This document shows, one piece after another, positions 1 to 12,900 of a stretch of 64,000 nucleotides of DNA; the first letter of the stretch is position 1; the number at the start of each line of letters is the position of its first letter. The position numbers were made by a program, and so were the translations under genes. Source of the stretch: Haliotis asinina (lineage: Eukaryota > Mollusca > Gastropoda > Lepetellida > Haliotidae); the NCBI RefSeq assembly GCF_037392515.1, contig NC_090290.1:37206753-37270752 (forward strand), written 5' to 3'. The notes under the pieces were generated by a model that saw only the letters and a list, made by a program, of their open reading frames with translations, was not told the origin of the DNA and did no database searches.

Positions 1-238
1 TAGAGATGCTTCAGTAGTATATGTTACTATTAATATTTTAATAATTGACTTCTGTTGAGAAATGTGCAGTGCAAAATACTGGAATTGCCAGATTCATTTA
101 CTTTAATTCAGAGTTATCTGCCCCTGTTACGTGTTAGCTGTTTAATTGAAGTTAGCTGTTTTCAAGTATCTTGTCTCTTATTAAAAGGGACTGAAACTAC
201 ATCATTTTTTCATATTTCATATTTTTTTTTCCCACCAG

Positions 239-523
239 ACCCGTGAAGGTCTGGGGTAGAATAGGCGTTTAGCAACCCATACTTGCCATGAAAGGTGACT
301 ACGCTTGTCGTAAGAGGCGACTAACAGGATCGGGTGGTCAGACTCGCTGACTTGGTTGACTTGGTTGACTTGGTTGACATATGTCATCGGTTCCCAATTG
401 GACAGGTTGATGTCCATGATGTTGATCACTAGATTGTCTGGTCGAGGTGTGATTATTTACAGACTGCCGTCTTATTGCTGGAATACTGCTGAGTGCAGTG
501 TAAAACTAAACTCACTCTCTCTT
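239..523 (+). mobile_element. Family A SINE (WDR75 intron 9)
   Basis: Starts acccgtgaagg, continues with the cgactaacaggatcgggtgg and cggttcccaattg blocks, and ends in the aaaactaaactcactct tail. It is diverged, and an 11-bp piece (cttggttgact) is repeated about three times near 350-380. Confidence 0.85.
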
Positions 524-774
524 TCATATAAAGCCTCTCTCTCATATACAGTAGACATTCATTTGGTACATGACTTAAAATGAGACAATACAAGAAGATA
601 ACAAGACTAATTCACCAGTATTGCTATGGTTGCTTACAAAAGACTAGTATGTTGCAACAGACTATTGATATCACAAAAGCTGTTTCCCCTCAATAATCAC
701 AACAGATATCCATTATGTACTGCAGTACACAAATCATTACTGCACACACACCCTCACACACGCACAACACATAC

Positions 775-930
775 CATTGTCTCGATGTGACACAGCATAC
801 AGAAGGTTGTCTGGAGCACAAGTCACGTGGGTGATGGGGGACCCCAACCTGGGTTTGAAGTCCTTGTAGTGGGTCTCGTACTGCCACTTGACCAGAGTGC
901 ACTCATGGCCGCCACTCAACAACAAGGAGC
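775..930 (-). CDS. WDR75: WDR75 exon 9 (last exon in window)
   Basis: Encodes LLLSGGHECTLVKWQYETHY, then KDFKPRLGSPITHVTCAPDN and LLYAVSHRDN. This is the most conserved WDR75 segment here (human LLSGGRE, LVEW, PRLGATI, SHSDN). Acceptor ttgtcag, donor gtatgt. The next exon is beyond base 1. Confidence 0.94.
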
Positions 931-3900
931 CTGACAAGTACACAAAGAAGCTTCTTTATATCCTAATACAGAGGGACATAGACGGGTCTGTCCCTATTCG
1001 TACCATCAGAGGTAACTATTAGAGGTTCCTTGGGAGATACTTGAGGTCCATTAAGAGACACAATTGGTGGCCCTTACGAGGTACTGGAGGTCCCTATGAG
1101 ATACTATCACATGGTCCTTAAGCGGCACTACTGGCGCTTCCTTACGAGGTCAGAGTGGAGGTCCATTACATGATACTATCACATGGTCCTTAAGCGGCAC
1201 TACTGGCGCTTCCTTACGAGGTAGAGCGGCGGTCCATTACATGATACTATCACATGGTCCTTAAGCGGCACTACTGGCGCTTCCTTACGAGGCCAGAGTG
1301 GAGGTCCATTACATGATACTATCACATGGTCCTTAAGCGGCACTACTGGCGCTTCCTTACGAGGTCAGAGTGGAGGTCCATTACATGATACTATCACATG
1401 GTCCTTAAGCGGCACTACTGGCGCTTCCTTACGAGGTAGAGTGGAGGTCCATTACATGATACTATCACATGGTCCTTAAGCGGCACTACTGGCGCTTCCT
1501 TACGAGGTAGAGTGGAGGTCCATTACATGATACTATCACATGGTCCTTAAGCGGCACTACTGGCGCTTCCTTACGAGGCCAGAGTGGAGGTCCATTACAT
1601 GATACTATCACATGGTCCTTAAGCGGCACTACTGGCGCTTCCTTACGAGGTAGAGTGGAGGTCCATTACATGATACTATCACATGGTCCTTAAGCGGCAC
1701 TACTGGCGCTTCCTTACGAGGTAGAGTGGAGGTCCATTACATGATACTATCACATGGTCCTTAAGCGGCACTACTGGCGCTTCCTTACGAGGCCAGAGTG
1801 GAGGTCCATTACATGATACTATCACATGGTCCTTAAGCGGCACTACTGGCGCTTCCTTACGAGGTAGAGTGGAGGTCCATTACATGATACTATCACATGG
1901 TCCTTAAGCGGCACTACTGGCGCTTCCTTACGAGGTCAGAGTGGAGGTCCATTACATGATACTATCACATGGTCCTTAAGCGGCACTACTGGCGCTTCCT
2001 TACGAGGTAGAGTGGAGGTCCATTACATGATACTATCACATGGTCCTTAAGCGGCACTACTGGCGCTTCCTTACGAGGTCAGAGTGGAGGTCCATTACAT
2101 GATACTATCACATGGTCCTTAAGCGGCACTACTGGCGCTTCCTTACGAGGCCAGAGTGGAGGTCCATTACATGATACTATCACATGGTCCTTAAGCGGCA
2201 CTACTGGCGCTTCCTTACGAGGCCAGAGTGGAGGTCCATTACATGATACTATCACATGGTCCTTAAGCGGCACTACTGGCGCTTCCTTACGAGGCCAGAG
2301 TGGAGGTCCATTACATGATACTATCACATGGTCCTTAAGCGGCACTACTGGCGCTTCCTTACGAGGTAGAGTGGAGGTCCATTACATGATACTATCACAT
2401 GGTCCTTAAGCGGCACTACTGGCGCTTCCTTACGAGGTCAGAGTGGAGGTCCATTACATGATACTATCACAGATCCCTCAAGAGGCACTATTGAAGGTCC
2501 TTTACGAGGTACTATTGATGTCTCTTACAAGATACAATTGGTGGTCCTTTCTGAGGTACTGGAGGTCCCTTACGAGATACCATTACAGGTTCCTTACGAG
2601 GCTCTATTGGAGGTCCCTTAGGAGATAGTATCACAGGCCCCGGACATGGTGCTATTGGAAGTCCCTTTACAGGTACTACTGGAGGTCCCTTACAAGACAC
2701 TATTATTAAAGGTCCCTTACGAGGTAATACTAGAGGTCCCTTACGGGGTAATACTGAAGGTAATACTGAATACTATTTTCACAGGTCCCTAACGAGGTAC
2801 TTATGGAGGTCTATTACGAGGGACTGCTGGAGGTCCCTTAGGAGATAAAATTACAGGTCCTTTACAAGATACTATATATAGGAGAAAACACTTCTTGGTT
2901 TTGGTAGACAATGTAAAATTGGAGGGGGAGGGACTTCCTAACCCCAATGATTTTATATTGTCTACCAAAACTGAGGAGAAGTGTCTTCTCTAACATATAT
3001 ACCGTCAGTGGCGTATAATTACAATGGATATGATCATTTAATGAAGCTACATAACACTAACTGAAGAGCATGTCAAATGAAGTTAATGACAATGACTATA
3101 AACAGATAATTCAACCCAATTTTCTTTGTCAGCCTGTTGGCCGTGTGGTAGAGCGATGCCAGCAAATCTGAGAGTTGCAGTTCCAATCTTTCTAGGGAAA
3201 ACATTTGCACTTTGACAGCTTAATCTTGAACAATATTTTTCAAATTATTTCAAACACTCATTCAAATGTTGTTGTTCACACAGAGTTAGGAATCACTGCA
3301 GAAAGTAAAACCTGGTCTTACTAACAAAAAAGAGATCTTACTAACGAAAAGAAAAACCTGGGAAGATGTCTTACCAACAAAAAGTAAAGCCTGTCCCTAC
3401 AAAAGAAAACCCTCAAATGCGGTTATTCTAGGAAAACAAGAAATGACCTAACATATAGTGAGAAGCACACTTCAGGCTTATATTAGTTGTCCCTTAAGAG
3501 ACTGTATTACAGGTCCCTTAAGAGACATAGGGCGCCGCAGAGGTTCTATTGGACGTCCCTTATGAAGACCTATTAGAGGGGAATAGGGAGGTATTGTTGG
3601 AGGTCCCTTAAAGGCTCAGTTTGGAGGTCTCTTTGTGCTCAGGACTCACTGTACAGTCGGATCACAATTGCTTTGCAATTGTAAACTGGATGCTTCTCTT
3701 TGCACTCATCCATCATAAAAAATACTGAACTGTGTCAAAATTTTATTGATAGTTTGTCAAACAATGATTTTATTTTTAGGACAAATTCTCCCAGAGTTTG
3801 TCTGATGTTTTGATTATGATCAGTCTATCATTGAGCATTGCATGTTATATCTGTTTTCTATGTTATTACTGTTTTCTATGTTATAACTGTTTTCTATGTT

Positions 3901-6900
3901 ATGTCTGTTTTCTATGTTATATCTGTTTGATACCTTCAGGTGAGAATGTGAGATCCAGAACAGCCAAGGAATGCCAGTGGTACACTGACTTCACCATCTG
4001 CTTCTCATTTGTGAAACTGTACCTGAAATAATATGGATGTGCGTTGGTTTACCCTGAATGATCTTGAAATGATCTAGCCAGGCTACCAGTGTTTGAATGA
4101 GTAGACTTCACTTGAGGCTAAATTCCATGGTATTTCACTCAACAGTTGGGGGAAAAACTCCCAAATATCTTCCTATGAGTTATATCTGTTTACAGTATTA
4201 CAGATACTTCCACAAAATACAATAATCAACTCAGGTACTCTGACTCGAAACGAAGGATGAGTGGGTGGGCGGTTGAACGAGTGAGTGCAGTGTGCAAAAT
4301 AGTCACTGGCCGCAAGACCATGGCTAGTAAATCTCCAGTCACTGGTGTGACTGGTCCCTAATTTTCATGGGATCTTTTTGCAAATTTCTCACTCTGTCTG
4401 ACTTGTCAAGTTATACGTTAAACACTTTTAAATCATGCAAGATCAAGGTCAGTTAAAAATGTTCATCATGACTGCAGCTTAATAATGATATCTGTGTCTC
4501 AACTAAGAACAGATTCTAGTTGAATTTTGTCCATTTATCACACAACTAAAGACTATGATCTTCGGCTGGTAATTTGGAAAATATTTGGCACAAGGAAGTG
4601 ACTAACTTACCAGTAATATATCTTGCCATCAGAGCAGCCAGTAGCCAGAGACAGTTCTGTAGGGTGGGCTGACACGCATGTGATCTGTACATACTGCATT
4701 TTGTATCTGTTGCAACAAAACAAATATAGTACTATACATCTAGCATCAATGCAATGTGTTAGTTAGTTGAGCTTCAGGCAGCTTTTAACAGTACAGCCTG
4801 TATATCACACCGTGGGAGGAAAGCTCAGAGTTGCACATGACTAAAACTTCTTAAACTCAGCAATATTCAAGCAATATGGCAGATCCCTGGGAATAATTCA
4901 GTCTGGGCCACACAGTCCAGTGATCAACAGCATGAGCTTCCATCTATGCAACTGATATACGATGACATGTGTTGACCAAGTCAGCAAGCCTGACCGCCTG
5001 ACCGCCTGACCGCCTGTCCTTGGTAGCCACCTTTTATCATAAGCATGGGTTATTGATGACTAATTCCAACCTAGATCTTCACAAGGTGAGACAAGCATGG
5101 CCGCTTGAGACCAATTCTATCCCAGATCTTCACAAGGTGAGACAAGCATGGCCGCTTGAGACCAATTCTATCCCAGATCTTCACAAGGTGAGACAAGCAT
5201 GGCCGCTTGAGACCAATTCTATCCCAGATCTTCACAAGGTGAGACAAGCATGGCCGCTTGAGACCAATTCTATCCCAGATCTTCACAAGGTGAGACAAGC
5301 ATGGCCGCTTGAGACCAACTCTATCCCAGATCTTCACTGTTTGAGACAAGCTTGAGCTGCTGAAGACCAATTCTAACCCAGATCTTCAATGGTTTTGACA
5401 AGCATGGGTTGTTCATGACCAATTGTATCTAAGATCCTCATGGGTAGAGACAAGTATTGGTCCCTGAAGACCAATGTTAACCCAGATCTTCATGGGTTGA
5501 GACAAGCTTGATTTGCTGAAGACCGAATTCTATCTAAGATTGAGACAGGCATGGGCTACTAAGACCAATTCTATCCAAGATCTTCATGGGTTGAGACAGG
5601 CATGGGCTACTAAGACCAATTCTATCCAAGATCTTCACGGGTTGAGACAGGCATGGGCTACTAAGACCAATTCCATTCAAGATCTTCATGGGTTGAGACA
5701 AGCATGGACTCGTAAAGACCCATTCCAACTCAATCTTCGCCAGTGATACGAAGGTGACAAAACTGGAAACATGGTCAGGCTACACCAGTATTCAAACCCA
5801 CAAAATGTAGGCTTCTGGCATACCTAAGAAAGGTAACTCTGCACTGGATGGTAGCATCTAAGCTGACGGTGAGCCCAGTCCACCAGCAATAATGAAAGCA
5901 GTTAACTATCAACGCTGAAATAAGATCAACTCCTTACTTGATACACTTCTTGTTGTAGTGGATAATAAGTTCTTTTCTATTTGTTGAAACGCCAGCAAAA
6001 TAATCATCCTGAAAGAAACAAAAAAACAGTGTTTAGCACTAATATGGCTATGTGCCCCGTCATTAAAGAAGAAGAATAAAATACTTATTTACAATTTTTT
6101 TATCTTTTGGTTGCATACAATATTCCTGAAATGACTGGTGTCTGCACAATCAACAAATGAAGGCTGTAGACAAAATTGAAGACATTGGTGGCAATGTTTT
6201 GAAAGGGTTGAGGTGAAGATAAGGTCACGGTCACCCAAAAGACTGGTGTCCATGTGATCTCCCAATGAAGACTGTCACCAAATTTGAAGACACTGGTAAC
6301 AACAGTTCATGACACATCACAGTAACAAGAATCGAGACAGACATACGCTGCCCAATATATAGTTTTCCTTTCCCTACTGCAGGGGGACAACACACAAGAA
6401 TACTATGATTTATGAGTGAGTGAGTTTTACACCACTTTTAGCAATATTCCAGTGATATCACGGTGGGGGACACCAGAAAATGGGCCTCACACATTGTACC
6501 CATGTGGGGAATCGAACTCGGGTCTCCGGCGTGACGAGCAAACGCTTTAACCACTAGGCTACCCCATCGACCCTATGATTTATGTCTGCTTGCAGTGACA
6601 TTATCTACATGTGACATCAGCTGCAGTATGTACCAACCTTATGTCCTACAGCCACGGTCTTGGAATCAAGTGCACAACTCTCGAAGATGACACCTTGTTT
6701 CGTTGCTTTAAGATCCTTTGACACGCCTCTGTACGCAACAACTTGACCCTCTTTAAAGAAATCAGTATAGTACACTATTTAAGTAAGACCTTCATACAAT
6801 GAGCACTACCCTATCACATAACAAGGTATGCAACATGACTAATCCTGAAGCATCAGCTAGTATGCATGAATTTAGTTTTCGGAAACAGAAACCAAATACC

Positions 6901-9900
6901 CTATCAATTAGGTGAATGATTATCGATTATAATCGAAATATATACATTTTAATGTAATCACCTACTTTAAGGGCGATTTACTTTCCCAAGGTTTTTATCT
7001 AATTAATGTTTTTATAACTAATACTGTCATGCAATGACATGCACACATGCAAGAAAAACACTGGATTGTAATTTAACGATAAAAGGGGTTAAACTTTGAC
7101 AATGCACTTAGCTTTATGCTGCTGTTTGTTCATGAACATGATGAATTTTCATAAAACGCTTTAATGCTTACTTCACTTCATTTAACTGTCAACAACAAAA
7201 TTCCGATTAATAGATAATATGTCTTTTTATCATAGCTTCAGCATCTTAGGCATTTCACGACCCCCTTACCCTATGCTCAAAATGTTACCTGTTAATGTCT
7301 GTTTTCTTGGACTATTCTGCAGGACATGAAACGAAAACTGGCCTTTGCTGAAGTTTACACTCACAAGACCATGTAACGGCTGTGGAAATTTGTAACTCTG
7401 GAAATGTAATATGTACAAAATTAGTTTTTCAATGACCATTTTCTATCAACACCATCTCTGAAACTGGTGACATCTTGTTCAAGTAGCCACCATCATAAAA
7501 TTAAAATATAAGCATCAACTGAAATGGAGCGTTGAGTCAGATTCTGTGACGTTGATGAATACTTATCCCTCCAGTCACTGGTGAGAGAGTGAGTGAGTTT
7601 GGTTTTACGCCGCTTTTTAGCAATATTCCAGCGATATCACGGCGGGGGGACACCAGAAAATGGGCCTCACATATTATAGCCATGTGGGGAATCGAACTCG
7701 GGTCTTCGGTGTGATGAGAGAATGCTTTAACCACCAGGCTACCCCATCGCCCCTCCAGTCACTGGATTGTCTGGTCCAGATTATGTAGTGATAAAGCTGT
7801 AACACTGTTGACTGCTGCATCAACGCTATACTCATTCACTATAACCTCCTATGCAAACAGAAAACAAACAGGGAAAAAGCACAAACTTTAGTTAGTAAAA
7901 GACACACTTTAGTGAATTACACCAACAGCACAAATGCTGTGAACTGCTATAAAAGTGAGCTTAGTTTAGTTTTACTCAGCAATATTCTAGCTAAACGGCA
8001 GTGGTCTGAAATAACCGAATCTGAAATAACCAGACAATCCAGTGATCAAACATCATGAGCACTGATGTATCACAAAAGGGATACGATGACATGTATCAAC
8101 AAAGTCAGTGAGCCTAACCACCCAATCCTGCTAGCCGCCTGTTACGGCAAGCATGGGTTAGTGAAGATCAATTCTATCCTGGATCTTCATGGGTCTCAAC
8201 TATAAAAGGAAAAGATACATTTTCTCCTTATATTTTCTCCAACTACAGTTCTATTTCTTTAATGTATGGGTGGGGGAAAGATCTGTCTGTTCATGTGGTG
8301 CAACTGTTTATGGTTATAACTCATATCATACATAAACATGTATACCCTCAGGACATGGCAGCCCACTGTAAACCAAATCTCTAGTCGTCCGTTAAGTCTG
8401 CACAAATCTTGCACCCCACCTGGCCGGAACCAATAATACACCAGTTGTTATCAACACCTTTTGTTAATGTAAATATGCTGCCCATCACAACATACTACGA
8501 ACCCAGAGTCCTCATCATTTGGTGATATCACTTTTAGTTTGGTTATTTTGTGAGACTCTACATTTAAACATCGCTCTAAGCAAGACACAAGCAGCTGTTA
8601 TCCATAAAGTCGCATTCTTCGTTAATGAGCCAACAATTTCAGGACTGCCAATCAACAGTTCCAACCTGAGCTTCTCACAGGCATCCTCAGTGACCAGCAA
8701 TGGGGTTTAATTGCCAGCTACTTCAAGCAATGTGATGTTGGGACATACACTGAACATTAAAAGAAACCAAAGTTTCACAAAAATGAAAGAAAAGCAAGCG
8801 TTCATGTTTATGTCTTCTTTTTAAAAACGTGACCAAACACCTACTGGGTTTCTTTTGCTCTTCAGCATATTTTACCTTTCGAGGCCACACAGGTTTCCAG
8901 TTAACTGCCTCTTACACCTGCTTTCTGCGGACACATTCTACCTCTGGACCTATACTATACTAACCTTAAGCATGACGCCATCAATGTAGTCCCAGAAGAA
9001 CACCTGAGCATCAAGGCCACTTGAGATCAGCTGAAACATGACCAGTATTACCAGTATTACTGACAAATTAAACTGATACGACAAAAATAAGGTAAATAAT
9101 ACAGACATAATAACTCCGAAATCTCATCAACGAATGAATGCCTTGACTGCAAATACTAATGTACTGCCCTACAGGGAAGACATGTTCGATTCACCATGTA
9201 GATACAACATGTGAGGCTGCTTTCCACTGTCACTTCGCCATAATACAGGAATAATGCTAAAAGTGGCATTTGAAAATATTCACTCCCTCCCACTTCCATG
9301 TTTCAGCAACTTGAACGGAATAAAGGTTCCAGGTTACCCACGATGTCCTGACTCAGTGATGTCCATGGAAGGCTAAAGGTCAAACTTTCCATAAGTTAAA
9401 TTCAAAATTTGGGCTGTAATGATTTATTGAAATATCAATGGATTGCAAATGCTGAGTCTCTGATAGTTTGTATGTTTCGACAGAAGCTAAAATCTTGACA
9501 CAACTGCTACATAACTTTATTTAGCCTAAAAATATTTAATACGTGAAATGGATTCAATTGATAACAGTGTAAAGATGTCTAAAACCAATATTCCAGCTAC
9601 ATGGCAATGGTCTGTAAATAATCGAGTCTGGACCACACAATCCAGTGATTAACAGCATGAACATCTATCTGCGCAATTGGAAACCGATGGCATGTGTCAA
9701 CCAAGTCAGCGAGCATGACCACCCGATCCCGTTAGTCGCCTCTTACGACAAGCATAGTCGCCTTTTATGGCAACCATATAGGTGAAGGCCTATTCTACCC
9801 CGGGACCTTCACGGGTCATGTTGCAATAGACTGTTGCAATCGCAATAGTTATTTCGCCTTCTCTAGACATCCCTAGGCAACATTTACCTGTAGTTTGTTG

Positions 9901-12900
9901 GCAGGATTCAGCATGAGGCATGTCACTCGATCTGTGTGAGCCTGCAGCTCGCGAACACACTCCCCGCTCTCTGTGCTGTAGACCTTCACTGCATTTCCCG
10001 AGCCACAAAACAGACATCTGCATCATAAATCATTTAATGTTGACTAGTTATTCTTCACGTTCATTTGTGTGTATCATGTATGGAGCTCTGTTGACAATAT
10101 GGCAATGCCCCAGCAATGACACATTTTATCCTGTTAGCATCTGGTTAGATTTGTTAGTCAAGAAAACTTTGGACTGGCTGCATTTTATCAGTTCTGGTTG
10201 ATTGACTACTTGCTTGGCTGAAATTTGGGTCAATTTTCAACACTAAATATAAGAAGCAGTGACATAGTTGAGATAGAACGACATAAATGAATGTTTAAAG
10301 GTCACATGCAATGTAAAACACAACTTTGATTCCGATACCTTTTGGTATGCACTTTCCAAAACAAATAATCAAAAATGCCAATTCAACCTACAAAGTTGCA
10401 AAAAATTCCATGAAAAAAATGTCTGCGAAATAGGAGTTCAAATGATTCACTAAATTTTCCCCAGTGCTGGGGAAAAAAGTGGTTTCAACAGCTGCGCTAT
10501 GCTGCACTCATAATGCATGCGCAGTGAATAGGTTTGCAGAGATTGAAACATTACGCATGCCCAGAGTATGAAGACGTGAGCAGTAGTCTAATCTTGGTTG
10601 TGTACACAACTAAGTAAATGATCTACTTGCTACATAAAAGAACTCGTTGATTGTGGTAAACAACCTCTGTCACAGAGAAAGCTCAATGTCTGGTTTATTG
10701 ACACCTACGTGTCTCCCTGCCTGTCTGCTAAAGACAATACGCAATACACAGCTACAATCATTGACCACTTGCAATTTGAACTTAACACCTATGAGGCTAT
10801 ACGCCATAAACAAAATAAATTGATTTATGACTCGTACCCTCGAGTCCTGTCTCTGCCATATTATGTAATTAGGCAGGTGTGATACTTGTACACATGACAT
10901 GTTTTTATGTCTGTGGGTTGCAAACAAACTTCAACCATTTTTCTCGGATGACTGGATCGGAGGGAAACTGGTGCAAACTCTTGTTAGTTTCAAGTCCAGC
11001 CACGCAGTAGCTCACTTTCTATACTGAGATGATTTTTGATTGTATTTACAAAACCCAACACCTCTATATACATTCTTTATGGATAACAACTTCTTCTAGT
11101 GTATATGATTTTGTTTGACAACAGTATATGAATCCATACTGAAACAACGCATCAAGTACAATAAAAAATAGTTGTTATCCATAAAGAATCTTACTTTCTT
11201 GTGACTCGCCGTACTTCTAAAATGCCCATCATTAAAAATGCTCATTTTGATCTTTTATTACCTTAAATCAACCTTTTTAACAACAGTGCACAATTCGCAG
11301 CTGCAAACAAAATTTCAATCAGAGTGGTGCGTCTCCGTGATGTAATAGTAGGTATAGATATGAGGGTCTATCCAGAATTTATCTACATTTCTGGGGGTAT
11401 ACTATTTCGTTTACAGGTTTGTACAAACCTGAAATCATGACAGTTGTTGTGAAAATGAAAGATATATGTTCTCCCTATCTACTATCATTTAGTTTTGTCC
11501 CCAGCTTTGCCTAGTTTCCAAGTTACACCCTTGTTTTCATAGATGATTCTGTCAAAATCACTTGGTGCTGCTAGGTTGTAATCCATGTTACGTGGTATAA
11601 ACCTACATGTTTTTTTGTCATCATTCACTTGATGCTCAATTAATGAATTTATAACAGGTATAATCAGTGATAACGCCACTTAGATTACCTGACAAAGGTC
11701 CCTGTTTGGCATTTCTTGTGTCTGGATTGATCAAAGGATTAACTGGTAAGACTTTTTTACTTTTTTACACTTAATTACTTTTATGCAGATTTAAATGGGG
11801 ATTTGTCAAAAGGTAGTGTTTATGTATGTACATTTACTAATCTATACTGAATACACTCTGTCATGTCTGTGTCTATGTAAAAACAACACCTTTCTTTCAA
11901 AGGATTAACCGCCAATTCATTGATTGATTGCTCATTATGGGTTAACTAAATTACTTTTTAAAAAGAATGGTGCACATTATGCATTTAGCTGCCAGGAGTG
12001 CTATCTTGGGTGACCAATGAGACTACAGCAATGTGAAAAACCTGAAACGATACATCATGTTTATGCATATTAGACTGTTAAAAGACACATCACTTGGGAA
12101 ATCTGCAGATGAATTATATATAACTCGTTTTTATTGATAATGGATACATTCCTCAAACAAGGTAATAGCCTGACATTGCTCCTATAAATATAATTTGTTT
12201 AAATTTTAATATTTGCAGTTTGTTTTTCATTGAGTTGTCATAGCTTTCAACAGAATCATTGTTTTCGTAGTGAAGTGTAATGATACAGATGACATACACT
12301 AGGGCGTGCGTGCGAATTATGATTCATATAGGCAAACTATAAAATGTCTACATATTACATTCCTGTTATACATTTGCAGATCGCTTCTTTTTATTAAGTT
12401 TCAAAATGCATACAAGTATGATTATAAAGTAATTAGGATTATAAGGCCAAATATAAAGATGTATATTGACAAGTGTCTACATACTGGTGAGTGAACGTTT
12501 ACAAACCAAGTAAATTTAGGAAGTGAAGAAATTTATCGCGCAGTATTTTCACTTCAACCCCAACCTCGCTTATGTTGTGTTACGGGGTTGTGCCATGCAA
12601 ACTCCTTTTGGTCAAGATTCAAAAACATATTTAACTCCTAGTAGAAAGTAGTTTTGATTTTCTAACTTGATGAAAACAAACCATAATCTCATTAATTAAA
12701 ATGGACGTTAGTCTGTGACTTCGCGATTTTCAAAAATGGCAAAAATGAGGATGAATGCTATTTACAAAATCAAAATTACTTTCTACTGGTAGTGAAACAT
12801 ATATTTTATTTATGGACCATAGGATTTTACATGACATTGCATATTACATAACAATTTCACTCTTGGGGCCGATATAATAGTACTTATGATAATATTGTCA

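Noticed and set aside
1099-2470. CRISPR-like direct repeat array
   Set aside because: Units are contiguous without unique spacers, and the DNA is animal.
2079-2700. Collagen-like or proline-rich repeat protein
   Set aside because: Produced by the 24/72-bp minisatellite within a WDR75 intron; frames shift between 71- and 72-bp units.
5020-5370. Open frames with a 17-residue repeat on both strands
   Set aside because: The 51-bp unit is a multiple of three, so frames stay open by chance. There is no splice or start context, and the array derives from a SINE end.
6415-6573. A functional tRNA gene
   Set aside because: A/B-box-like motifs belong to SINE heads followed by the SINE body and flanked by target duplications; no proper cloverleaf ends were seen.
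8515-8710. A coding exon with open frames on both strands in WDR75 intron 3
   Set aside because: Neither translation resembles WDR75 or any family I know, and no splice-site pair fits the phase of neighbouring exons.
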